Shown here: one piece after another, positions 44,592 through 51,395 of the stretch
Numbering within the stretch: the stretch's first letter is position 1
Layout of the letters: every line of letters begins with the position of its first letter
Assembly: GCF_023015965.1 (NCBI RefSeq)
Contig: NZ_JALKAN010000001.1
Span: 1,076,160 to 1,140,159, forward strand
Length of the DNA: 64,000 nt
Direction: 5' to 3'
From: Allomuricauda sp. F6463D
GTDB taxonomy: Bacteria; Bacteroidota; Bacteroidia; Flavobacteriales; Flavobacteriaceae
Notes under the pieces: generated by a model
What the model was told of the DNA's origin: nothing
The model's input: the letters and a program-made list of their open reading frames with translations, nothing else
The model's database searches: none
Program-made: the position numbers and the translations under genes

Positions 44592-47500
44592 TGGATATTA
44601 AATTAAACCGAAGGGAATTTATAGAATTGATGGGACATGGTTCCGCAGGACTTTACTTTTCTCCATTGTTATTTTCGGCATGTGACAACAAAGACCTCGC
44701 AGTACCATTTGATGTATGGAAAGAAATGATCTCTGCATTGGAGCAAAGTCCCGATCACCTGCCCGGTAGAAGAAAAACATTGGTCGCTGCCAAAAATCCA
44801 GAGGCCATGGTTGAATTTGTACGGGACAATTTACAGATGATTCCTGAGACCAGACATTTTCTACATCGATCCAACAATTTATCAATTTATGGGACCGATG
44901 TTGCTCTACGCTGTGGGTTGGCCACACCACGTGAAAAGGCCGAGATCCTTAAGGATATGCTCACGGAAGCAGGTTTTGAGGCAAAAGTGGTCTTAGAAGA
45001 AACAGAAATTACCGAAGAAGAGGCAAAAGACATCGTTTTTCGTCCCAATCAAATGGAATTTGCACCACCCATCAGTAATAAACAACTCAGAAAATGGAAA
45101 AAATTATTGGGTGCCAATGATAACAATGGGGATGTCCGTGAGGTACCGGAACTGGAAGAAAAATGTATAGGTCTGGCAGATAATCTAATGGCGCAGGTTA
45201 CAGAGCAGAATATTTCAAGAGTATCACCAACATACTTTCGCTTTCATCAAAAACAGGTACCTTCAGTAGTATACATTCAGGATGGGACGGAACATTTTGC
45301 TCACGTTTTTGATACAGAAGTGGCTGTTGGCCAATTCCACCCAAGCAATAAGGATAAAAAGTATAAAGCCGCCCCCAAATATTCCGAAGCACGCGATGAA
45401 GATATCAAAATTTCATTGACCTATAGAACTGCTGTTGAGCATTTGGAAGAAAAAGAACTTCTTTCCGGAACATGGAAATTAAGTGATTTGATCGGAAGCA
45501 CAATGCAGATTCTGTTTATGAAGAATATGGATTTCACCCACCAAGCCACGAAGTCGGTTTCCGATATCAGCTTATTCACCCCGTGTTTTGCCTATCAGAA
45601 ATTTGATAAGGAACTTTCCTTTATGGAGGAACGCTCCCTTGTGGGCGAGCCGATTACCTTGGATGGAAAAGAAATTATGCAAGGTATTGTTGTTCAGGAT
45701 AAAAACGTAAATCCTGGAGATGTTACAAATGTAAACACCTTGGAAATCAAAGCAAGTCCCATGACTTTTCCAAAAATAAAACTTGAGCTATTTCCAAAGG
45801 ACGAATCAGGTGACGTTGTGGAAGGATTGTCAGCCTCCAATTTCAATATCACCGATAATGGCAAGAACATTACCGGTTGGATGGAACAAAATGTACGTTC
45901 TCCTAAAATTATATTGCTTTATGATACCTCTTTGAGCATGCCAGTGAATTACAGGGGAAAAGGAGCAAAAGAATTTGCTGCATCACTTGAAGAAATGATA
46001 AAGGAAATGTATCCAAATGCTAAAGTTAGAAGCAGGGCAACCACTTCCAATATCTACACCTCACTTTTAAAAGCAAAACAAAGTGACGCCGACTTGATAC
46101 TTTATGCGACCGATGGCCATAATGATGATAAATTCAATACCGAATATACAGATGTGTACAAAAATGGCCCTGAAGCTATTTTACTCAATGTGTACAATAA
46201 AGACTCCTTTTATAAACGACTTCGGGAGCATATAGAATTCCATGAGATTGCTGCCGAAGATCAGGAAAAAACAAAGGAAGAAATTCTAAAAATCATAGAG
46301 CAGAAGTCTTTTCCTCCTTATGTGTTCACCTATCATTCCTTTGAAGAAGAAAAAGAACATCATATAAGTGTTTCCATTAGAGAAAAAGACCTATCCGACG
46401 AAACAACCCTACGATTCCCCAAACCCAATGAGATGTATTTGGGTGAGCGGATTATAGGTTTGTATTTGGAAATAAGCTGGAGGAGCACCAGGATCAAACG
46501 TACGTTGGCAGGTTGGGACTATTATCTGGACAATAACCGTTTTACTCCCAGCCGAAAATATATTAACGACGTACATGAAATGATGCTGGGTGGAGGAATG
46601 CTGGCTTATGAGCGGGAAGCCCCTACGCTATCCGTTAGGCTAACAGAGTATCTAAAATCCTTGCTCAGCAATGAAGAGTGGCATACGGCGTATCAACAAA
46701 ACGATACGAAGAGTGCAGTAAAAGCCCTTGAAAAGGGTACACTGGGCTACCCTCCCCTATTGCTTACCATGATGCAACCGTTGGCCAACCCAGTAACGGA
46801 GCAATCGGCGACCTATCCCACCCAATTCCGTTCCTGTTTGTTAAAAATGAAACCGGGCTACTACCAAGACAAAACAAGTGTTTCGTTCGATTATTTGCCT
46901 ACTGCTAAATATACCAGTATAAGCAAGACCGGTACAAAATGGGATAACGCATACGAAACCATTAAAAAAACAGCACAATTTGCCTTTTTGGAAGAAGCAC
47001 AATTTGACAACAGTGCCGTAAAACAATTGCAAGGACAAAACTTAGTTTGTTTGTACAATATCCGTAAAGATCCTGATTATCAATACGGTATTTTAAAAGA
47101 AAAGGATAAGGTCTTTGCTCGCCGAATATTCAAAGACAACAAATTATCTTTTTTTGACAAGGAAATGGAGGTTACATCCTACTATGAGGTGGATCCATAC
47201 ACTGGAGAACTTCGTGGAATATTGCCAGATGGCAGCGGAGGGGGAAGTTACTCTACATGGCAACAATTAAAAGCCTTGGATAACGTGATCAAAGAATATC
47301 AAAAAGTACTGGGAGGAATCCAACTTATGATGATGATTCCAGGTGCCGCAACATCGGCTGCCCCAATTGTAGCTCTGTACAGTTTGACCTTGGTGAAATT
47401 ATATGCCTTTGCCTCAGAAGCCATCATATTAATGAACGCTGACAAATTGGAAGGACAAGTGGACATGGCTCTAAAGGAGCTGGCTTGTAACGTCTATAAA

Positions 47501-47632
47501 AGTATTATCTTGACTTTTGCCGGAAAAATGGGAGGAAAAGCACAGAAGGCCATCAACGGAATGGACGGGGTGGAAAACTTAATTGCCATGATGGGAGGTG
47601 AATTCTCTTTCTTGCCATGTCCCTCTGCATAA
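44591..47632 (+). CDS. large lipoprotein with transglutaminase-like and von Willebrand A domains
   Basis: A 1013-residue exported lipoprotein. The N-terminus has an RR pair (R7-R8, NRREFIELMGHG) and lipobox FSAC31. Residues about 70-250 look transglutaminase-like: C108 in ALRCGLATPREKAEILKDMLTEAGF, with a candidate His (H238, HFAHVFD). An Ig-like part follows (about 395-430, LELFPKDESGDVVEGLSASNF). The vWA domain is about 438-600, with MIDAS D445-T-S-L-S and T507-D in YATDGHNDD. The last 350 residues are helical with hydrophobic stretches (GIQLMMMIPGAATSAAPIVALYS). It may cleave or cross-link and bind protein. I know no characterised protein with this order. Confidence 0.75.
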   Translation: MDIKLNRREFIELMGHGSAGLYFSPLLFSACDNKDLAVPFDVWKEMISALEQSPDHLPGRRKTLVAAKNPEAMVEFVRDNLQMIPETRHFLHRSNNLSIYGTDVALRCGLATPREKAEILKDMLTEAGFEAKVVLEETEITEEEAKDIVFRPNQMEFAPPISNKQLRKWKKLLGANDNNGDVREVPELEEKCIGLADNLMAQVTEQNISRVSPTYFRFHQKQVPSVVYIQDGTEHFAHVFDTEVAVGQFHPSNKDKKYKAAPKYSEARDEDIKISLTYRTAVEHLEEKELLSGTWKLSDLIGSTMQILFMKNMDFTHQATKSVSDISLFTPCFAYQKFDKELSFMEERSLVGEPITLDGKEIMQGIVVQDKNVNPGDVTNVNTLEIKASPMTFPKIKLELFPKDESGDVVEGLSASNFNITDNGKNITGWMEQNVRSPKIILLYDTSLSMPVNYRGKGAKEFAASLEEMIKEMYPNAKVRSRATTSNIYTSLLKAKQSDADLILYATDGHNDDKFNTEYTDVYKNGPEAILLNVYNKDSFYKRLREHIEFHEIAAEDQEKTKEEILKIIEQKSFPPYVFTYHSFEEEKEHHISVSIREKDLSDETTLRFPKPNEMYLGERIIGLYLEISWRSTRIKRTLAGWDYYLDNNRFTPSRKYINDVHEMMLGGGMLAYEREAPTLSVRLTEYLKSLLSNEEWHTAYQQNDTKSAVKALEKGTLGYPPLLLTMMQPLANPVTEQSATYPTQFRSCLLKMKPGYYQDKTSVSFDYLPTAKYTSISKTGTKWDNAYETIKKTAQFAFLEEAQFDNSAVKQLQGQNLVCLYNIRKDPDYQYGILKEKDKVFARRIFKDNKLSFFDKEMEVTSYYEVDPYTGELRGILPDGSGGGSYSTWQQLKALDNVIKEYQKVLGGIQLMMMIPGAATSAAPIVALYSLTLVKLYAFASEAIILMNADKLEGQVDMALKELACNVYKSIILTFAGKMGGKAQKAINGMDGVENLIAMMGGEFSFLPCPSA

Positions 47633-48197
47633 TTTCTAAACTGGAATATGGAATCATTAAGTCGAAAGTGAATTCAATACATATTGCCGTGTGGTTGATC
47701 CTCATAACCAATAATAAAATCAAAAAATAAAGAACCCAACGAAGTAGAGTAAGCTGTACAATTTGCAAAACGGTTAGGATTTTGCTCAACAGTTGCAAGG
47801 CTTAAAAATTACAAGAAATAAAAAGAGTTCATTAATAGGTCTTGAGATTAAAGAACAGATTTTCGGTAAGGATCTAGAGTCAACCTGTGGAACAAAAACT
47901 GTTTGGGACGCATTTGACAATCAAAGGGTTGAAGAAATTTTTTAAATGATAGCATTGTGAGCACCGGTCTGGCTATAGTCTATTTTTCAGTTCTTTTTTT
48001 ATTTACTTTTTCAACGGTTGTGCACTACATACAGGCCGCACCAATTATTGCTTGAATACAGGCACGGTATAACTCATTTGTACGGCACAGCGTGGTAGGG
48101 TACAAAAAGAGAATTACAATGAAATCGCTATAACTGGCATGTATATCAAACCTTATCAATAGCGGTTTTTATGCTTTACCATATTGCGACGCCTACT
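47633..48197. other. gene-free region after the vWA gene, with a possible gene remnant
   Basis: No complete gene is present. A 55-codon open stretch (47778-47945, plus strand) has coding-like composition (GLEIKEQIFGKDLESTCGTK, ending VWDAFDNQRVEEIF) but no ATG; only a TTG at 47793 is available. It looks like the tail of a lost gene. The remaining bases to 48197 show no hairpin, promoter or frame that I can support. Confidence 0.35.
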
Positions 48198-48280
48198 GTT
48201 GGGATAGTAGACCACCAGACTTTTTTTAGTATGGCATTTAGTTTTAAAAAAATCAAGTCTACAACTTAAAAGTGCTTCCA

Positions 48281-48310
48281 TTGTAGTCCAAAAAAGTTTT
48301 ATTATAATTG
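48281..48310 (+). promoter_or_regulatory. promoter of barrel copy 2
   Basis: TTG (48281-48283), 19 bases, TATAATTG (48303-48310). The same geometry occurs at 49991-50020, at the same distance (151 bases from the end of the -7 box) from the barrel start, leaving a leader of about 140 bases with a conserved CCCTCCCCCGCAAAAATTTA string. Confidence 0.75.
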
Positions 48311-48460
48311 CATCAATGATCATTTAACTGACATTTCAGGTTACAAAAATGAAGCATTTAGTGACGAATATGAAAGTCCTATATGATCAATAAGTGATTA
48401 CCATAATATCCCTCCCCCGCAAAAATTTAAACATTAACTATTAACACGTAAAATTAGATT

Positions 48461-48979
48461 ATGAAAACAATCAATCTATTTATTGCAACGGCATTTTTAT
48501 GCCTAACCTTTTCTTTCACCGCAAATGCCCAGTCAGAAACCAGATTAGGTGGTTTATTGGCCTACGGTACCGAAATTGAAAGCATTGGTATAGGAGCCAA
48601 CGCAGAGTTTCCCATCGCAGAAAAATTTACCATTTCACCTGCGCTGATCTATTATTTCCCAAAAGATGAAGCTGGTGTGAGCATTAATTGGTTTGAAGTG
48701 AATGCCAACGCCAACTATTACTTTATAACGGATGGCAATGTAGATGTTTACGGTATAGCCGGTTTAAACTATTCCAGCGTTAAAGTAGATTATGATGGTA
48801 GTGAATTTGGTGGTTTCCTAGATGATTATTCTGCTAGTGACGGCCGTTTTGGCCTTAACCTTGGTGGAGGTGCCAATTTTAATACAGGAGGTAGCATAAC
48901 TCCCTTCGCTGAGTTGAAATATGTAATCATTGATGGCGGTCAATTGGTCATTGCAGGCGGCGTGAAGTTTAGGATATAA
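48461..48979 (+). CDS. small outer-membrane beta-barrel protein, copy 2
   Basis: A 172-residue paralogue of the barrels at 42437 and 50171, with the same signal peptide and strands. Differences from copy 1 are few (for example R for K after SET, GGLLAYG for GALLAYG, GSEFGG for DSAFGG). It has its own promoter and long leader. The following 250 bases hold the conserved noncoding block and then lipoprotein copy 2. The pairing barrel-block-lipoprotein reproduces the order of copy 1. Confidence 0.82.
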   Translation: MKTINLFIATAFLCLTFSFTANAQSETRLGGLLAYGTEIESIGIGANAEFPIAEKFTISPALIYYFPKDEAGVSINWFEVNANANYYFITDGNVDVYGIAGLNYSSVKVDYDGSEFGGFLDDYSASDGRFGLNLGGGANFNTGGSITPFAELKYVIIDGGQLVIAGGVKFRI

Positions 48980-49002
48980 CAACAAAAGAATCAAAAAAAT
49001 AT

Positions 49003-49110
49003 AACAAGTACTTAATCTATGTGGCTTTGGAGCAAGCACTCAAGTAAGTCAATGTCTCTAAGTTTGACTTCAGCGTTCAAGGCCCATTTTAAAAAGAAGG
49101 AGGGGTTAAA
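49003..49110 (+). ncRNA. conserved 108-base noncoding block, copy 2
   Basis: Ungapped match to 42964-43071 at about 93 percent identity, with both proposed helices kept (here AAGTCA pairs perfectly with TGACTT). It is absent after barrel copy 3, which also has no lipoprotein. This links the block to the barrel-lipoprotein pair. Confidence 0.45.
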
Positions 49111-49175
49111 ACATAACGAGACCCGTAAACAACTAAATACAGGAGAGTTTCTACCAATAGTACCCCCTTTTTTTA
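49091..49175 (+). terminator. large-loop terminator between barrel 2 and lipoprotein 2
   Basis: GGGGT (49102-49106) pairs with ACCCC (49162-49166) and the flanking A-rich strand with a T run. It occupies the same place as the hairpin at 43052-43136, although the loop sequences differ. This suggests the stem is kept by selection. Confidence 0.4.
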
Positions 49176-49233
49176 TATAGTATTGATTCAGATAAAAAAA
49201 TCACAGAAGTAAAACAATCTTAAAAAAACATAA

Positions 49234-49599
49234 ATGAATATAACTATTTGCAAGCTAACAAGTAAGAAATTTTATCAAATCAGTTGTATGGCAATAGCAT
49301 TTTTAATCACGATAAGCTGTAGCAGCGACGACTCGGAAAATGACATATCGGGCGTTAATTGCCAAGAAGGAACATGGAACGAATGGATTGAAAACGAATT
49401 CAACGCCTATTATAGTGCGTTAAGTGCTTACAGTCAAGACCCTACGCCATCAAATTGTGCCGCTGTTGAATCAACAGCGTATGATTACTTGGAAGCATTA
49501 CGGGATATTGCCGATTGTGTCCCTACAGTAAATCAAGCCGAAATTAATCAAGCCATAGATGATGCAGAAAAAGAAATTGACACTTACGTTTGTGATTGA
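49234..49599 (+). CDS. small helical lipoprotein, copy 2
   Basis: A 121-residue paralogue of the lipoprotein at 43193: same lipobox (TISC), same SSDDSE-rich tether, same cysteine spacing (VNCQEG, SNCAAV, ADCVPT, YVCD) and helical body (NEFNAYYSALSAYSQDP). About 60 percent identical by eye. It is preceded by barrel copy 2 and the conserved noncoding block, and followed by a strong terminator, so the barrel-lipoprotein pair forms one unit. Confidence 0.72.
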   Translation: MNITICKLTSKKFYQISCMAIAFLITISCSSDDSENDISGVNCQEGTWNEWIENEFNAYYSALSAYSQDPTPSNCAAVESTAYDYLEALRDIADCVPTVNQAEINQAIDDAEKEIDTYVCD

Positions 49600-49654
49600 A
49601 TAGCGCTTTGGATCTTAGGATAGTATAAGACTATCTTATAAAGTGTGTAAATAG

Positions 49655-49685
49655 AAAATAGCGGGGGCATGCTCCCGCTATTTTT
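49655..49685 (+). terminator. terminator after lipoprotein copy 2
   Basis: AAAATAGCGGG and CCCGCTATTTT form an 11-bp stem with the loop GGCATGCT and five T. Confidence 0.88.
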
Positions 49686-49711
49686 CGTCTAATTTTAAAT
49701 ATTTGCACATT

Positions 49712-49931
49712 ATGAAGAATGTAGACTTATTCAGCGACGATTTCCTGAAGCAGTTCAAATGGAAAAAGAAGCTCAAGGTTTTTTTTGAAGGAACTCCAGA
49801 TACGCGTTAGCTAGAAGGGAATCGAGAACCATCCATATTATGCAAAGAACCAACGTTCGTTCAGTGCCAACAAGCGTATCGGGCACTCCAAAAAAGTGAA
49901 GGTTCCTGTTGGAATAGTAGACCTCCAGACC
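49712..49931 (+). pseudogene. IS256-family transposase fossil
   Basis: A short frame starts MKNVDLFSDDFLKQFKWKKK, which matches the N-terminus of IS256-type (mutator) transposases (DLFxxDFLKQFK), then stops after 33 codons. In another frame the sequence continues ENHPYYAKNQRS, then NKRIGHSKKVKVPVGIVDLQ, the region that in intact proteins reads HLGYxKNQRS...NGHSKKxVKTxxGEIDLQTPRDR. At least one frameshift, a stop and an internal deletion make it inactive. The right end (49908-49930) lies inside the duplicated barrel unit, and the same 23 bases occur at 48198. Confidence 0.65.
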
Positions 49932-49990
49932 TTTTTTAATTTGGAATATAATTTTAAACTAATTAAGTCTATAACTTAAAAATGTTTCCT

Positions 49991-50020
49991 TTGTATATCA
50001 AGCAAGTTTTATTATAATTG
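49991..50020 (+). promoter_or_regulatory. promoter of barrel copy 3
   Basis: TTG (49991-49993), 19 bases, TATAATTG (50013-50020), identical in geometry to the promoter of copy 2 although the flanks differ. Two independent copies keeping both boxes support their use. Confidence 0.75.
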
Positions 50021-50170
50021 CACTAAAATTCATTAACTGACATTTTGAATTACAATAATGAAGAAAATAGTGACGAGGATGATAGTCCTATTTTGATTAT
50101 TAATTGAATTTCATTATACCCCTCCCCCGCAAAAATTTAAATATTAACCATTAACACGTAAAATTAGATT

Positions 50171-50689
50171 ATGAAAACAATCAATCTCATTATTGCAACG
50201 GCATTTTTATGCCTAACCTTTTCTTTCACCGCAAATGCTCAGTCAGAAACCAGATTAGGAGGTTTATTGGCCTACGGTACCGAAATTGAAAGTATTGGTA
50301 TAGGAGCAAACGCGGAGTTTCCTATCGCAGAAAATTTGACCATTGCACCTTCCTTGATCTATTATTTTCCAAAGGACGAAGCTGGTATTAGCATTAATTG
50401 GTTTGAAGTAAATGCCAACGCCAACTATTACTTTATAACGGATGGAAATGTAGATGTTTACGGTATAGCCGGTTTAAACTATTCCAGCGTTAAAGTAGAT
50501 TATGACGACAGTGCTTTTGGTGGTTTTCTAGATGACTATTCTTCTAGCGACGGCCGTTTTGGTCTTAATCTTGGTGGAGGTGCCAACTTTAATACCGGAG
50601 GTAGCATAACTCCATTCGCTGAGTTGAAATATGTAATCATTGATGGCGGTCAATTGGTAATTGCAGGCGGCGTGAAGTTCCGTATTTAA
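50171..50689 (+). CDS. small outer-membrane beta-barrel protein, copy 3
   Basis: The third 172-residue barrel paralogue. It differs from copy 2 at a handful of residues (AENLTIAPSLIYYFP in place of AEKFTISPALIYYFP, DYSSSDG for DYSASDG). It has its own conserved promoter and leader and is followed directly by a terminator. No lipoprotein or 108-base block follows, so it is the incomplete member of the duplicated series. Confidence 0.82.
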   Translation: MKTINLIIATAFLCLTFSFTANAQSETRLGGLLAYGTEIESIGIGANAEFPIAENLTIAPSLIYYFPKDEAGISINWFEVNANANYYFITDGNVDVYGIAGLNYSSVKVDYDDSAFGGFLDDYSSSDGRFGLNLGGGANFNTGGSITPFAELKYVIIDGGQLVIAGGVKFRI

Positions 50690-50723
50690 TGATTGGAGAT
50701 TTATTTACAATACAACAATTCAA

Positions 50724-50754
50724 ATGGCCCTTCCAGTAAGGGCCATATTTTTTT
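50724..50754 (+). terminator. terminator after barrel copy 3
   Basis: ATGGCCCTT and AAGGGCCAT form a 9-bp stem with a CCAGT loop, followed by A and seven or more T. Confidence 0.9.
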
Positions 50755-50921
50755 CCCTAAACCAATGGTGATTCCACGCATTGTCTGCCTTGTAGAATCA
50801 TCAAACGGCCTTAAAACTACCACATCTAATTAGAATAATACCAACCACCATTTAATAAGGATGGCACCGTGCTTTCTACGCTTCTTGCATCTGAGCATCG
50901 TAATCTAATATTCAAAGTCCA

Positions 50922-51064
50922 TAATCATTTTTGCTACCGTCCACCGAGCAGTACATCGTTAATTTTAGCTTGCTAGCCGTATTACTATCGGTTTTCAGCA
51001 TGTTTTTTCCTTTAACCTTAAAGGTTTCACCATAATCGACAAAAGTCTCATGTTTATTCTTTTT
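50922..51064 (-). pseudogene. remnant of a minus-strand gene (C-terminal fragment)
   Basis: The minus strand reads an open 47-codon stretch with coding-like composition (VDYGETFKVKGKNMLKTDSN, then LKLTMYCSVDGSKNDYGL before a stop) but no start; a TGA precedes it. It resembles the end of an exported beta-rich protein. I cannot name the family. Confidence 0.35.
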
Positions 51065-51107
51065 GTCAGTTCCTTCCTATAAATAACCATACATTTTAAA
51101 ATATTTT

Positions 51108-51377
51108 TTACACTGAGGTAAACACAATCATCCCGTTATAAGGATCAAGACCAGTTTTAGTCCAGTGGTCACGCTTTTTATTATAAACCATGTTTACGTA
51201 GGCTAACAATAAATAATGAGCTTCATTTTGCATACAAGTCGTTAGAATACTAAAAACAAGGGCGAACAATAAAAATATAGTATAAAATAGTCTAATAAAG
51301 CAGTACCGGAAAATAGGTGAAGATGAAGAAATATTGTAAATTACATAACGATTTCCCCTACAAAATATATTGAGCAT
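51108..51377 (-). pseudogene. possible remnant of a minus-strand gene
   Basis: An 89-codon frame whose second half (MQNEAHYLLLAYVNMVYNKKRDHWTKTGLDPYNG) looks like protein while the first half is hydrophobic and Phe/Ile-rich from AT-rich DNA. It lies just upstream of the fragment at 50922 on the same strand, so both may derive from one decayed gene region. Confidence 0.25.
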
Positions 51378-51395
51378 TTTATAAATACCATTTAT

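Larger units (their letters stand above)
48198..48979 (+). repeat. 782-bp duplicated unit, copy A (leader plus barrel 2)
   Basis: This unit and 49908-50689 have exactly equal length and align throughout: the left 23 bases of transposase fossil, about 240 bases of leader, promoter and 519-base barrel gene. The coding part is near identical and the leader diverges more (about 75 percent by eye). Confidence 0.8.
49908..50689 (+). repeat. 782-bp duplicated unit, copy B (leader plus barrel 3)
   Basis: Equal in length to 48198-48979 and aligned to it from the transposase-fossil edge to the barrel stop. The two units are separated by lipoprotein copy 2 and its terminator. Confidence 0.8.
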
